A stretch of DNA of 64,000 nt from assembly GCF_009193175.1 (NCBI RefSeq), contig NZ_VUKE01000016.1, positions 44,992-108,991 on the forward strand, written 5' to 3'. Source of the DNA: Georgenia ruanii (GTDB lineage Bacteria; Actinomycetota; Actinomycetes; Actinomycetales; Actinomycetaceae). This document shows, in pieces, positions 24,861 to 34,575 of this stretch (within the stretch, counting starts at the first letter, position 1; every line of letters starts with the position of its first letter). The position numbers and the translations under genes are program-made. The notes beneath the pieces were generated by a model. It had not been told where the DNA came from. It saw only the letters and a list, made by a program, of their open reading frames with translations, and did no database searches.

Positions 24861-27419
24861 ATGGACGACGAGATGGACGACATCGTCGAGGAATTCCTCG
24901 TCGAGAGCCGGGAGAACCTCGACCAGCTCGACCGCGACCTCGTCGCCCTGGAGTCCGCCCCTACCTCGCGCGACCTCCTCAACAGCATCTTCCGCACCCT
25001 GCACACCATCAAGGGCACCAGCGGGTTCCTCGCCTTCAGCAACCTCGAGCGGCTCACGCACGTGGCCGAGGGGCTGCTCGTGGATCTGCGCGACGGGGCG
25101 CACCGGCTCGACGGCCCGACCACCGACGCGCTGCTCGCGCTCGCGGACCGCGTGCGCGACGTGCTCGACGCGATCGAGACCGCCGGCGCGGACGACGGCG
25201 TGGACGTGGCCCCCCTCATCGCCCGGCTCGAGCAGCTACGCGGCGGTGGCGCCACCACGCCCGGGCGCGCCGTGGCGTCGGGCCGCACCGGACGCGCCAC
25301 CGCGGCGCCGGAGCGGCGGACGGACGCCCCGCCCGAGCCGGGCAGGCGCGCGTCCGGGGACGCGCGCAGCGCGGCGGGCGAGCGGCCGGGGCCGGCCGGG
25401 CCGCTCACGGACGGCCACACCGCGGGAGGCGAGCAGCCGGCCCGGGACGGGCGCGGAGCGGACCCGCGCGCCGCGGCGGACGCGGCGGCGCCCGCGGACG
25501 GGCCGACGGCGGGGAAGCGCCCCCTGGCGCCGGGTGAGTCCCCCGCCGCGCCCGGTGAGGATCCCGACCTGCCCGAGGACGACCTGCCGGCGGAAGACGA
25601 CCTACCGGCGGAGGACGACGACCTGCCCTCCGCAGACGACCCGCCGGAGGAGACGGTCCCGCCCGGCGCGCCGGGCGCGGCGTCTGCCGCCGGCGAGCCC
25701 GGACCGGCGGGCGCCCCGGGAGGCGCCACCGCGGCGGCCGCCAAGCCCCACGACACCACCGTGCGCGTGCGCGTGGACCTGCTCGACCGCCTCGTCCAGC
25801 AGGCCGGCCAGCTCGTCGTGGTGCGCAACCAGATCGGCCAGCTCGCCCGCACCACCGCCCAGGACGAGCTCGCCCGCCTGGCCCAGCAGCTCGACGTCGT
25901 CACCGGCGCCCTCCAGGACGACATCCTGCGCTCGCGCATGCAGCCGGTGGAGCACCTCTTCGCCTCCCTGCCGCGCCTGGTGCGCGAGCTGGCCGCCGCC
26001 TGCGGGCGGCAGGTCCACCTCACCCTCGGCGGCGGGGAGACCGAGGCCGACCGCAGCCTCCTCGAGGCCGTCCGCGACCCGCTGACCCACCTGGTGCGCA
26101 ACGCCGTCGACCACGGCATCGAGCCCGCCGCCGAACGCCTCGCCGCGGGCAAGCCCCCCTTCGGCACGCTCACCATCCAGGCGGTGCACACCAGCGGCCA
26201 CGTGGCCATCGAGGTCATCGACGACGGCCGGGGCATCGACCCCGACCGGGTCGCCGACAAGGCCGTCGAGCGTGGGCTGCGCACCGCCGAGCAGATCGCC
26301 GCCATGGGCACCGGCGAGATCCTCCAGCTGCTCTTCGAGCCCGGCTTCAGCACCGCCGAGCACGTCAGCCGGGTCTCCGGGCGCGGGGTCGGCATGGACG
26401 TCGTGCGCACCAAGGTCGAGGCGGTCGGCGGCACCGTCGACTTCACCTCCCAGGTCGGCGTGGGCACCACCTGGCACCTGCGCATCCCGCTGACCGTCGC
26501 CATCATCCCGGTCCTCGGCGTGACCTGCGCCGGGGAGGTCTACGCCCTGCCGCAGACCTCCCTGCGCGAGCTCATCGCCGTCCAGCCCGGCGCCACCGGC
26601 ATCGAGCACGTCGGCACCGCCGCGGTGTACCGCCACCGGGGCAAGCTGCTGCCCGTCGTCCGCCTCGACGAGTCCCTGGGCCTGCCGGCCCGGCCCGACG
26701 CCGACGGCGCGCTGGTCGTGCTCAAGACCTCCGGGCGGCGCTTCGTCCTCGTCGTCGACCGGGTGCTCGACGTCATGCACACCATGCTCACGCCGCTGCC
26801 CGCGCGGCTGCGCGAGGCCGGCGGCTATCTCGGCGCCATGCTGCGCGACGGCGGCGAGGTCGCCCTCGTGCTCGACCCGCGCGCCGTCGCCCGCCGCTCC
26901 GGGGTCGTCGTCGGGGTCGCCGCGCCGGAGACGGCGAAGGTCGAGGCGCCGCCCGCGGCCGAGGCCGTGCAGATGCTCGTCTCCACCATCGGCGACGGCC
27001 GGCGGGTCGCCGTGCCCATCTCCTCCGTCGCCCGCATCGAGCGGATCCCGAGCGCGGGCCTGGAACGGGTGGGCCGCCACGAGGTGGTGCAGGTCCGCGG
27101 GGTCATCGTGCCGCTGGTGCGCCTGGACCGGGCGCTGGGCGCGGCCGAGGAGCCGGACCCCGAGGAGCTCGTCGTCATCCTCTACCACCACGAGGATCGG
27201 GTGGTGGCGCTGGCCGTGCGGCGGATCATCGACATCGTCACCGACGAGGGCCGGCACAGCGCCATCGAGGACGCCGGTCTCGTCGGCTCGGCCGTGCTCG
27301 ACAGCCACGTCACCGAGCTGCTCGACGGCGACGCGCTCGTGGCCGCCGTCGCCCCCGCCTTCTTCGGCGGCGACGGCGAGGGCATGGCGGCGGCGCTGCG
27401 AGAGCTGGTGCGGCCATGA
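24861..27419 (+). CDS. cheA: Chemotaxis histidine kinase CheA with two CheW-like domains
   Basis: CheA passes receptor signals to CheY and CheB. The 852-residue product starts with an Hpt domain whose phosphorylated His is H48 ([14 protein letters not shown]). Residues about 115-290 are a Pro/Ala/Asp-rich low-complexity linker, with no recognisable P2 CheY-binding domain. The dimerisation helices begin near 297 ([20 protein letters not shown]). The ATPase domain has [12 protein letters not shown] (about 409), DDGRGID (about 453) and GRGVGMDVV (about 507). Two regulatory CheW-like domains follow, starting about 545 and 700. ATG with a strong GAGGAGG site. Confidence 0.95.
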   Translation: MDDEMDDIVEEFLVESRENLDQLDRDLVALESAPTSRDLLNSIFRTLHTIKGTSGFLAFSNLERLTHVAEGLLVDLRDGAHRLDGPTTDALLALADRVRDVLDAIETAGADDGVDVAPLIARLEQLRGGGATTPGRAVASGRTGRATAAPERRTDAPPEPGRRASGDARSAAGERPGPAGPLTDGHTAGGEQPARDGRGADPRAAADAAAPADGPTAGKRPLAPGESPAAPGEDPDLPEDDLPAEDDLPAEDDDLPSADDPPEETVPPGAPGAASAAGEPGPAGAPGGATAAAAKPHDTTVRVRVDLLDRLVQQAGQLVVVRNQIGQLARTTAQDELARLAQQLDVVTGALQDDILRSRMQPVEHLFASLPRLVRELAAACGRQVHLTLGGGETEADRSLLEAVRDPLTHLVRNAVDHGIEPAAERLAAGKPPFGTLTIQAVHTSGHVAIEVIDDGRGIDPDRVADKAVERGLRTAEQIAAMGTGEILQLLFEPGFSTAEHVSRVSGRGVGMDVVRTKVEAVGGTVDFTSQVGVGTTWHLRIPLTVAIIPVLGVTCAGEVYALPQTSLRELIAVQPGATGIEHVGTAAVYRHRGKLLPVVRLDESLGLPARPDADGALVVLKTSGRRFVLVVDRVLDVMHTMLTPLPARLREAGGYLGAMLRDGGEVALVLDPRAVARRSGVVVGVAAPETAKVEAPPAAEAVQMLVSTIGDGRRVAVPISSVARIERIPSAGLERVGRHEVVQVRGVIVPLVRLDRALGAAEEPDPEELVVILYHHEDRVVALAVRRIIDIVTDEGRHSAIEDAGLVGSAVLDSHVTELLDGDALVAAVAPAFFGGDGEGMAAALRELVRP

Positions 27420-27859
27420 CCCAGCTCGTCACCTTCACCCTGGCCGGCGACCACTACGCCGCCGACGTCCGCCGCGTGCGCGAGGTGGTGCGCGCCGGCG
27501 CGCTGACCCCGGTGCCGCTCACCCTGCCCGAGGTGGCCGGGCTGACCAACCTGCGCGGCCAGATCCTCGTGTGCCTCGACCTGCGGCCCCTTCTCGCGCT
27601 GCCCGCCCCGGAGGCCGGCGCGGCCCAGATGCTGCTCGTCGTCGAGCTCGCCGGGGAGCCCGTCGGACTCCTCGTCGACGACGTCGGCGAGGTGCTCGAC
27701 GTCGACCCCGCCGAGCTGCGCCCGCCCCCCAGCACCCTCGCCGCGCCCCTGCGCGGCTTCATCACCGGCGCCCACCCCCTGCCCGAGCGCCTGCTGCTCG
27801 TGCTCGACTTCGACGCCCTCCTCGTGCCCGACCCCTCCGCCCCGAAGGAGCACCCATGA
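27416..27859 (+). CDS. cheW: Chemotaxis coupling protein CheW
   Basis: CheW couples receptors to CheA. The 147-residue product has the beta-barrel family pattern: [23 protein letters not shown], then [43 protein letters not shown] and a C-terminal [12 protein letters not shown]. Overlaps cheA and the receptor gene by four bases each. Confidence 0.95.
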   Translation: MTQLVTFTLAGDHYAADVRRVREVVRAGALTPVPLTLPEVAGLTNLRGQILVCLDLRPLLALPAPEAGAAQMLLVVELAGEPVGLLVDDVGEVLDVDPAELRPPPSTLAAPLRGFITGAHPLPERLLLVLDFDALLVPDPSAPKEHP

Positions 27860-29784
27860 CGACCTCCGCCCAGGACCCCGCGGTCCCGGCCTCGGCCCCT
27901 GGCGACGGCGCGGCGCCCCCGGTGGCGACCCCGCGTCCGATCCCGGCGCCCGGCGCGCCGGCGTGGGCCCAGGTCGTCGCTGCCACCCCGGTCAGCCCGG
28001 ACGTGGCCGGCGGCGCGCGGGCCGACCAGGCCAGCGGGCGGGCGGCACTCGGTGGCGCCGGGCGCGCCGGACAGGACGGCGCGGGCCCGGCCCTCCCGGC
28101 GGAGGACGCCGGCGAGCGGCCGGACGGTCCCGCAGGCGCGCGCGCGACGGGCGCCCGGTCCGGGCGCGGGCCCCGCGGGCGCGGCCCGCGGCGTCCGCCG
28201 CGCGCCCGGCGGGAGCGGCGCCGGTTCACCTCCATCCGCACCCGGATCTTCACGATCGTCGTGATGCTCGCGATCGTGGTCCTGGGCAACACCATCTACG
28301 CCACCACCCTCATGCGGGCGATGGCCGACGACACCGCCTACCTCGCCGACCTGCAGAGCAACGTCGTCGAGCCGCGCCAGGTGATCCAGAACGGGGCGCT
28401 GCGCTCGCGGCTGCTCGTCGAGCAGATCGACTCCCGGACGAACGAGCAGACGGAGGAGGAGCTGGTCGCCGAGCTCGACGGCGTCACCGGCGACGTCGAG
28501 CACGCCATCGCCCGCTACAGCGCCACCGACGCCGGCACGTCCCCCCACTGGCAGGACTTCCTCGACGCCTGGGGCCAGTGGAGCACGCTGCGCGACGAGA
28601 CCCTCGTGCCCAACGGCCTGCGGGAGATCTACTCGCGGACCAGCACCGACACGAGCGAGAAGCTGGCGCAGCAGTACACCGACGCCCTCAACGCCGCCGC
28701 CCAGGAGATGGACGTCGTCGTCGCCCGGGTCACCGACGACGCGCGGGACCGGGCGCTGCAGGGCATGGCGATCCTGGCGGTGACCTCCGCCGTCGCCCTC
28801 GTCCTGGCCCTCGTCGCCGGGTACCGCCTGGCGATGTCCATCCGCCGCTCGCTGCAGAAGGTCGGCGCCTCGGTGGACGCCCTCGCCGACGGCGACCTCA
28901 CCGTCCACGCCGACGTCACCAGCGAGGACGAGGTCGGCCGGATGGCCCGCAGCCTGGCGCGGGCGCAGACGGGGCTGCGCACCCTCGTCGCCGACCTCGC
29001 CGCCACCTCCAACGCGGTGGCAGCCGCCGCCCAGGCGCTCGCCAGCGCCGGCAGCCAGCTCGCCGCCGGCTCCGAGCAGACCAGCGAGCAGGCCGGCACC
29101 GCCGCGGCCGCCGCCGAGCAGGTCTCCCACAACGTCCAGACCGTCGCCGCCGGCGCCGAGCAGATGGGCGCCTCCATCCGCGAGATCGCCACCAACGCCA
29201 ACGAGGCGGCCGACGTCGCCACCCGGGCCACCGAGGTCGCCGCCTCCACCAACGCGACCGTGACCAAGCTGGGCACGTCCTCGCAGGAGATCGGCAACGT
29301 CGTGCGGGTCATCACCTCCATCGCCGAGCAGACGAACATGCTCGCGCTCAACGCCACCATCGAGGCGGCCCGGGCCGGGGAGGCGGGCAAGGGCTTCGCC
29401 GTCGTCGCCAGCGAGGTCAAGGAGCTCGCCCAGGAGACCGCCCGCGCCACCGACGACATCGCCCGCCGCATCCAGGCGATCCAGACCGACTCCGCGGGCG
29501 CGGTCGAGGCCATCACCGAGATCTCCTCGATCGTCTCCTCCATCAGCGCCCACCAGCTCACCATCGCCTCGGCCGTGGAGGAGCAGACCGCCACGACCAG
29601 CGAGATGCTCCGCGGCGTGGGGGAGGTAGCGTCCGGCTCGGAGGAGATCGCCGCGAACATCGCCCACGTCGCCCAGACCACCGCCTCCGGCTACGGGGCG
29701 ATGACCCAGATCAACGCGTCCATCGACGAGCTGGCGAAGATGTCGGACGACCTTCGCACCCGCGTGGCGCAGTTCCGGTACTGA
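27856..29784 (+). CDS. Methyl-accepting chemotaxis protein
   Basis: A 642-residue transmembrane chemoreceptor. About 125 residues of Pro/Ala/Gly/Arg-rich disordered sequence precede the first membrane helix ([22 protein letters not shown], about 131-153), which is unusual. The extracellular part (about 155-300) is helical, four-helix-bundle-like. A second helix near 303-325 leads into a HAMP domain and a long coiled-coil signalling domain. The hairpin tip is the invariant [38 protein letters not shown]. Ligand unknown. The only receptor in the window; ATGA overlap with cheW. Confidence 0.94.
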   Translation: MTTSAQDPAVPASAPGDGAAPPVATPRPIPAPGAPAWAQVVAATPVSPDVAGGARADQASGRAALGGAGRAGQDGAGPALPAEDAGERPDGPAGARATGARSGRGPRGRGPRRPPRARRERRRFTSIRTRIFTIVVMLAIVVLGNTIYATTLMRAMADDTAYLADLQSNVVEPRQVIQNGALRSRLLVEQIDSRTNEQTEEELVAELDGVTGDVEHAIARYSATDAGTSPHWQDFLDAWGQWSTLRDETLVPNGLREIYSRTSTDTSEKLAQQYTDALNAAAQEMDVVVARVTDDARDRALQGMAILAVTSAVALVLALVAGYRLAMSIRRSLQKVGASVDALADGDLTVHADVTSEDEVGRMARSLARAQTGLRTLVADLAATSNAVAAAAQALASAGSQLAAGSEQTSEQAGTAAAAAEQVSHNVQTVAAGAEQMGASIREIATNANEAADVATRATEVAASTNATVTKLGTSSQEIGNVVRVITSIAEQTNMLALNATIEAARAGEAGKGFAVVASEVKELAQETARATDDIARRIQAIQTDSAGAVEAITEISSIVSSISAHQLTIASAVEEQTATTSEMLRGVGEVASGSEEIAANIAHVAQTTASGYGAMTQINASIDELAKMSDDLRTRVAQFRY

Positions 29785-29785
29785 C

Positions 29786-30895
29786 ATGACCACCCTCCGC
29801 CCGCCCTCCCTGCCGCCCTGGCGCGGCAGGTCCGGCGCGCCCGGCCGCCGGGTGAGGGTGCTCGTCGTCGACGACTCCGCCGTCATGCGCCGCCTGGTCA
29901 CCGGCGCGCTCGGCCGCGACCGCAGCGTCGAGGTGGTGGGGACCGCCGCGGACGGGCGCAGCGCGCTGGCGCAGGTGGTCGAGCTGCTGCCGGACGTCGT
30001 CACCATGGACGTCGAGATGCCCCAGCTCGACGGCATCGGGGCGGTGCGGGCGCTGCGCGGGGCCGGCCTGCACGTGCCGGTGATCATGCTCTCCACCCTC
30101 ACCGAGCACGGCGCCACCGCCACCCTCGACGCCCTCGCGGCCGGCGCCAGCGACTACGTCACCAAGCCGACCGGCACCGTCAGCCTCAACGACTCCCTGC
30201 GCCACCTCACCGGCGAGCTGCTCCCGCGGATCCACGCCCTGGCCCTGGGCGGCCCGCCCCGCGAGCCGGCCAACCCGCCGCCGCCGCGGCGCGCGCCGGT
30301 GGCTGCCCGCGCCGTCGTGCTCGGGGCCTCCACCGGCGGGCCGGAGGCGCTCTCCCGCCTGTTCGCGGCGCTGCCCGCGCCGCCCACGGTGCCGCTGCTC
30401 GTCGTCCAGCACATGCCGGCGGTCTTCACCCGCCAGCTCGCCGGGCGGCTGGACCGGGTCGGGCCCACCAGCGTCGCCGAGGCCGCCGGCAGCGAGGCGC
30501 TGGAGCCGGGCCGGGCCTACATCGCGCCCGGCGACCACCACCTCGCCGTCGTCGCCGACGGCGGCCTGGTGCGCGCGGTGGTGCGCGACGACCCGCCGGT
30601 GAACTTCTACCGCCCCTCCGTCGACGTGCTCTTCAGCTCCGCCGCGGAGGTCTACGGCCCCGCCCTGCACGCCGTCGTGCTCACCGGCATGGGCACCGAC
30701 GGGCGCGACGGCGCCGCCGCCGTCGTCGCCGCCGGCGGGACGGTGCACGTGCAGGACGCCGCCAGCTCGGTGGTGTGGGGCATGCCCGGCGCGGTCGCCG
30801 AGGCCGGGCTGGCCCACGACGTGCTGTCCCTCGAGCACCTGGCGCGGGTCATCGCCACCGCCGGCGCGCCGGGGCGGGCGGAGGCGCGCCGATGA
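29786..30895 (+). CDS. cheB: Chemotaxis response regulator protein-glutamate methylesterase CheB
   Basis: CheB demethylates receptors after phosphorylation by CheA. The 369-residue product has a receiver domain (phospho-acceptor D75 in VVTMDVEMP; switch Lys in DYVTKPTG) and a proline-rich linker. The esterase domain's catalytic triad is S182 (LGASTGGPEAL), H209 (VVQHMP) and D305 (TGMGTDGRDGA). Starts one base after the receptor stop and ends overlapping cheR. Confidence 0.96.
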   Translation: MTTLRPPSLPPWRGRSGAPGRRVRVLVVDDSAVMRRLVTGALGRDRSVEVVGTAADGRSALAQVVELLPDVVTMDVEMPQLDGIGAVRALRGAGLHVPVIMLSTLTEHGATATLDALAAGASDYVTKPTGTVSLNDSLRHLTGELLPRIHALALGGPPREPANPPPPRRAPVAARAVVLGASTGGPEALSRLFAALPAPPTVPLLVVQHMPAVFTRQLAGRLDRVGPTSVAEAAGSEALEPGRAYIAPGDHHLAVVADGGLVRAVVRDDPPVNFYRPSVDVLFSSAAEVYGPALHAVVLTGMGTDGRDGAAAVVAAGGTVHVQDAASSVVWGMPGAVAEAGLAHDVLSLEHLARVIATAGAPGRAEARR

Positions 30896-31704
30896 GCCTG
30901 TCTCCGGAGTCCTTCGACTACGTCGCCGCCCTGGTGCGCCGCGAGAGCGCGGTGGAGCTGGACGGCAAGGAGTACCTGGTCGAGTCCCGGCTCGCCCCGC
31001 TCGCCCGCGCCGCCGGGATCGTCGGCACCCGGGCGGTCGACCGGTACGTGCACCTGCTGCGCCGGTCCGAGCGGGGCGCGGGCGCCCTCGTCGACGCGCT
31101 GGTCACCACCGAGACCTCCTGGTTCCGCGACCGACCCACCTTCGACGCGCTGACCCGGCACCTGCTCCCGGCGCTGCCGGACCGCGGCCCGCTGCGGGTG
31201 TGGTCGGCCGGGTGCTCGACCGGGCAGGAGCCCTACTCGGTGGTCATGGCGCTGCTCGGCGCCGGCGTCGACGACTTCTCCGTGCTCGGCACCGACGTCT
31301 CCGCGGCGGTGCTCGAGCGGGCCCGGGCCGGGCGCTACAGCGCCCTGGAGATGGGGCGTGGGCTGCCGCTCTCGGCGCGCGCCCGGTACTTCGCCCCGCG
31401 CGGGTGCGAGTGGCAGGCGACGACGCGGGTGCGCGAGCGGGTGACGCTGCGCCGACACAACCTCCTCGAGCCGAGCCCCACGCCGACCGTGGCGACGTTC
31501 GACGTCGTCTTCCTGCGTCATGTGCTCATGTACTTCGACCTGCCCGCGCGCGCCGTGGTGCTGCGCCGGTTGCGCCGCAGCCTCGCCCCGGGCGGCTTCC
31601 TCGTGCTCGGGTCGACCGAGACGCCGCTGGGCATCGACCCCGCCTGGTACCGGGTGAAGATCCCCGGCACGTCCATCTACCGACTCATGGGAGGTTCCGC
31701 ATGA
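30892..31704 (+). CDS. cheR: Chemotaxis protein methyltransferase CheR
   Basis: CheR uses AdoMet to methylate receptor glutamates. The 270-residue product has an N-terminal helical domain (SPESFDYVAALVRRESAVELDGKEYLVESRL) and the methyltransferase domain with TTETSWFRDRPTF, LRVWSAGCSTGQEPYSVVM and FLRHVLMYFD, all diagnostic of CheR. ATG overlaps the cheB stop. Confidence 0.96.
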   Translation: MSLSPESFDYVAALVRRESAVELDGKEYLVESRLAPLARAAGIVGTRAVDRYVHLLRRSERGAGALVDALVTTETSWFRDRPTFDALTRHLLPALPDRGPLRVWSAGCSTGQEPYSVVMALLGAGVDDFSVLGTDVSAAVLERARAGRYSALEMGRGLPLSARARYFAPRGCEWQATTRVRERVTLRRHNLLEPSPTPTVATFDVVFLRHVLMYFDLPARAVVLRRLRRSLAPGGFLVLGSTETPLGIDPAWYRVKIPGTSIYRLMGGSA

Positions 31705-32090
31705 GGGCTCTGGTCACCGATGACTCCCGCGCGATGCGGCGCATCATCACCGGCATGCTCACCGACGCCGGCCTGGTCACGGCCGAGGCCGGGCACGGGC
31801 GCGAGGCGCTGGACCTGCTCGAGGCGCACGGGGTGGGCCCCGACGGGTTCGAGCTGATCTGCATCGACTGGAACATGCCGGTCATGGACGGCCTCGAGCT
31901 TGTCGGGCACATCCGGCGCCGGCGCGAGTGGCGGGCGCTGACGATGATGATGATCACCTCCGAGAGCGAGCACAGCCAGGTGGTCCGCGCCCTGGCGGCC
32001 GGCGCCCACGAGTACCTCGTCAAGCCGTTCACCGCCGAGCAGCTGCGCGAGAAGATCGCCCTGCTCGGGCTGGTGGAGGTGCGCTCATGA
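31701..32090 (+). CDS. cheY: Chemotaxis response regulator CheY (first copy)
   Basis: A 129-residue stand-alone receiver domain. Acidic pocket VTDDSR (D7, D8), phospho-acceptor D56 in ICIDWNMPVMDGL, conserved Thr/Ser in MMITSES and Lys in YLVKPF. One of two CheY-like proteins in the operon. Which of them binds the motor cannot be told from sequence. ATGA overlap with cheR. Confidence 0.93.
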   Translation: MRALVTDDSRAMRRIITGMLTDAGLVTAEAGHGREALDLLEAHGVGPDGFELICIDWNMPVMDGLELVGHIRRRREWRALTMMMITSESEHSQVVRALAAGAHEYLVKPFTAEQLREKIALLGLVEVRS

Positions 32091-32551
32091 CCACGGCCGA
32101 CACCGCCATCGAGGACGCGCGGGCGGCCAGCGTATGGGTCGTGGCCGAGGACGTCTTCGCGACGATGGTCGACGGTGAGCCTGGTCACCTCCGGCTCTGC
32201 CAGGGGGCGGCGGCGCCGTCCGGCGAGCGGCTGCACGCCTGGGTCGACATCACGGGAACGTACTCTGTACGCGTGGTGCTCGCCGCGGCCCATGACACCG
32301 CCCGGCGCCTCGCCCGCGCGCTCGCGGGCTGTGGGCCGGAGGAGGACGTGGACGACGCCGAGGTGGACGATGCCTTCGGCGAGGTGGCGAACATGATCGG
32401 GGGCAACCTCAAGGGCACGCTGCCGCCGGGCAGCCGGCTCGGGCTGCCCGTGGTGGCCGAGGAGCCGCCCGCCGGGGAGCACCGCGTGGATGTGACGCTG
32501 GAGTGGCGCGGGGACGAGATCGTGGTCTCGATGCTCGCGCTGACGGGATGA
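32087..32551 (+). CDS. CheX/CheC-like chemotaxis phosphatase domain protein
   Basis: A 154-residue protein with the CheX/CheC signature helix AFGEVANMIGGNLKGTLPPG (residues about 98-117), where E and N form the phosphatase pair in the family. An N-terminal strand region fits the CheX fold. Likely removes phosphate from one of the neighbouring CheY proteins. Lies between the two cheY genes and overlaps the first by four bases. Confidence 0.78.
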   Translation: MTTADTAIEDARAASVWVVAEDVFATMVDGEPGHLRLCQGAAAPSGERLHAWVDITGTYSVRVVLAAAHDTARRLARALAGCGPEEDVDDAEVDDAFGEVANMIGGNLKGTLPPGSRLGLPVVAEEPPAGEHRVDVTLEWRGDEIVVSMLALTG

Positions 32552-32564
32552 CGGGGGACGTGAC

Positions 32565-32927
32565 ATGAGGGTGCTGGTGGCCGACGACAGCCGCGTCATG
32601 CGGCGCATCGTCGTCCGCGCGCTGCGCCAGGCGGGGTACGACGGCTGGGAGATCCTCGAGGCCGCCGACGGCGCCGAGACGCTCAAGATCGCCCAGACCG
32701 AGCCGCTCGACCTCGTGCTGCTGGACTGGAACATGCCCGAGCTCTCCGGCCTCGACGTGCTGCGCACCCTGCGCGCCGGCGGCGCCGCCATGCCGATCGG
32801 GTTCGTCACCTCCGAGGGCTCGACCCCGATGCGCCAGCTCGCCGAGGAGTCCGGCGCGTCCTTCCTCATCGCCAAGCCGTTCACCGCCGAGACGTTCCGC
32901 GAGGTGCTGGAGCCGGTGCTGCGATGA
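32565..32927 (+). CDS. cheY: Chemotaxis response regulator CheY (second copy)
   Basis: A 120-residue receiver domain. Acidic residues in VADDSR (D7, D8), phospho-acceptor D54 in LVLLDWNMPELSGLDVL, Thr in GFVTSEGS and Lys in LIAKPFTAE. It is clearly diverged from the first CheY in this operon, which suggests separate roles such as motor output and phosphate sink. Starts 13 bases after the first CheX-like gene. Confidence 0.93.
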   Translation: MRVLVADDSRVMRRIVVRALRQAGYDGWEILEAADGAETLKIAQTEPLDLVLLDWNMPELSGLDVLRTLRAGGAAMPIGFVTSEGSTPMRQLAEESGASFLIAKPFTAETFREVLEPVLR

Positions 32928-33421
32928 GCGTGCTGGCGGGGCAGACGCCGCTGCCGAGCATCAAGGACGTGCGCGACCTGCTGCACGCCATGCTGGGCCG
33001 GGACGTGGACGTCACCGGCACGATCGACGCCCTGACCCCGGCGACCCCCGGCGGGGTGGTCGTGGGCGTGTACACCACCGAGGGCCTGCGCACCGCCGCG
33101 CTGATCGCGCTGGACGTGCCGCTGGCCGCCCGGGCCGGGGCGGCGCTGGCGCTGCTGCCCTCGCGCACGGCGGAGGCGGCCATCGGCCACCAGTACCTGC
33201 CCGAGCAGCTCATGGAGAACGTCGCAGAGATCCTCAACGTCATGGCCTCGCTGCTCAACGCCGACGACGCCCCGCACGTGCGGCTCCACCGCGTGCACGG
33301 GCCCACCGAGCTGCTCCCCGCCGACGTGGCCACCTGGCTGCGCAGCTACGGCCCCCGGGTCGACGCCGGGGTGAGCATCCGCGGCTACGGCGACGGCGGC
33401 GTGGGCGTCGTCGTCCCCTGA
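32924..33421 (+). CDS. Second CheX-like protein
   Basis: A 165-residue protein with a CheX/CheC-type helix LPEQLMENVAEILNVMASLLNADDAPHVRL (E and N in the expected spacing). It sits directly after the second cheY with an ATGA overlap, so each CheY in this operon is followed by its own CheX-like partner. The TGA stop lies in the first unit of a 17-bp palindrome array. Function inferred from motif and place. Confidence 0.7.
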   Translation: MSVLAGQTPLPSIKDVRDLLHAMLGRDVDVTGTIDALTPATPGGVVVGVYTTEGLRTAALIALDVPLAARAGAALALLPSRTAEAAIGHQYLPEQLMENVAEILNVMASLLNADDAPHVRLHRVHGPTELLPADVATWLRSYGPRVDAGVSIRGYGDGGVGVVVP

Positions 33422-33502
33422 CAGTCAGCGTCCGCTGACAGTCAGCGTGCGCTGACAGTCAGCGTCCGCTGACCTTCAGCGTCCGCTGCCCCTCAGCCCT
33501 GC
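33418..33502. repeat. 17-bp tandem palindrome array between convergent genes
   Basis: Five units in direct tandem with period 17. Units 1-3 are CTGACAGTCAGCGTCCG with one change in unit 2 (33418-33468), unit 4 (33469-33485) has two changes, and unit 5 is degenerate. Each of the first units contains the perfect dyad GCTGACAGTCAGC. The array spans the stop codon of the last chemotaxis gene and that of the convergent hydrolase, so it probably serves as a bidirectional terminator or RNA 3' structure. Confidence 0.85.
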
Positions 33503-34344
33503 GCGGCGGGGACCACCACCCCCAGCTCCGGCCGCTTGGGCAGCCGGGTGTCGCCCGAAGAGCGGTGCCGCAGCCGCCGGCCCACCCACGGCCCGGCGTA
33601 CTCGCGCACCCAGCCCAGGTCCTGGCGCAGCCGGGCGGCGCGGGCCACCGGCGGCAGCGGTGCGAGCGGGTCCTCCCAGGCGACGTCGTCGGGCGGCAGG
33701 CCCAGCGCGACCAGAGCCGCCTGGGTGACCCGCTCGTGCCCGGCGGTGGTGAGGTGGATGCGGTCCGCGGCCCACATCCGCCAGTCCTGCAGGGCCCGCA
33801 GCCCCCACACGTCCAGGACGTGGGCGCCGTGGCGGCGGGCGATCGACCACACGTGCGCGTTGAAGACGGCCACCCGCGGGCGGGTGGTGCGGATCACCGG
33901 GGTGGCGCGCGGGTCCATGCCGGTCGCGAGCAGCACGGCGGCGCCCGCCTCCCGGGCCCGGACCACCGCCCGCTCGAGCCGGGCGCCGAGCCGGTCGGGG
34001 TCGGCGCCGGGGCGCAGCAGGTCGTTGCCGCCGCCGACCAGGCTGACCAGGTCTGGTCGCATCGCCAGCGCCACCGGCAGCTGCTCGTCGATGATCTCGC
34101 CCAGCAGCCGCCCGCGCACAGCGAGGTTGGCGTACTCCAGGGCACCGGCGTCGCGGGCGTGGCGCCGCTCGGCGAGGCGCTGGGCGAGCAGGTCCGCCCA
34201 CCCGCGCGGGGTGTCGGGCGCGGCGGGGTCGAGGTCCCACAGGCCCTCGGTCATCGAGTCGCCCAGCGCCACGAACCGGCCCCACGGCGGCGCCGCGCGG
34301 ACGGCCGGGGGCTGCGTGGTCGCGGACGAGGTCGGCACGGTCAT
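33493..34344 (-). CDS. SGNH/GDSL-family hydrolase
   Basis: A 283-residue cytoplasmic lipase/esterase-like protein. Block I is FVALGDSMTEGL (nucleophile Ser), an Asn block reads VSLVGGGNDLLRPG, and the catalytic Asp/His block is DRIHLTTAGHERV. No signal peptide. The ATG at 34344 (MTVPTSSATTQ) is chosen because sequence upstream is repetitive and not protein-like. Substrate unknown. Confidence 0.85.
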   Translation of the reverse strand: MTVPTSSATTQPPAVRAAPPWGRFVALGDSMTEGLWDLDPAAPDTPRGWADLLAQRLAERRHARDAGALEYANLAVRGRLLGEIIDEQLPVALAMRPDLVSLVGGGNDLLRPGADPDRLGARLERAVVRAREAGAAVLLATGMDPRATPVIRTTRPRVAVFNAHVWSIARRHGAHVLDVWGLRALQDWRMWAADRIHLTTAGHERVTQAALVALGLPPDDVAWEDPLAPLPPVARAARLRQDLGWVREYAGPWVGRRLRHRSSGDTRLPKRPELGVVVPAAQG

Positions 34345-34361
34345 CCCCCGATGATGCCTCC

Positions 34362-34575
34362 GGCACCCGGGGCGCGTCCCGGCACGCGGGGTGCGTCCCG
34401 GCACACGGGTGCGTCCCGGCGGGCGGGCGTCGTCATCCGCGCGGGCGGGCGCCGTGATCCGCGCGGGGCAGCTCGGCGCGGCGACCGGCGCCGTCACAAA
34501 CGCCTCGCCGTCACAAGGCCCCGGCGGCACTACGCCCCCCCGGCACAACGCCCCGCCGTCACAACGCCCCGGCGT
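34362..34575. repeat. Consecutive short tandem-repeat tracts
   Basis: Three repeat families follow one another. A 19-bp unit occurs three times (34362-34417, GGCAC...GCGTCCC). A 22-bp unit occurs twice (34419-34440 and 34441-34462, 20 of 22 identical). Degenerate copies of GCCGTCACAACGCCCC run from about 34488 to 34575. The last tract includes the stop codon of the upstream GH15-like gene. No gene lies between the two minus-strand genes here. Confidence 0.75.

Noticed and set aside
27454..30123. Long minus-strand frame opposite the chemoreceptor and cheB
   Set aside because: Antisense shadow caused by high third-position GC; no recognisable domain.
33418..33502. Possible small CRISPR array at the 17-bp repeats
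   Set aside because: The units abut with no spacers, are too short, and no cas gene is present.
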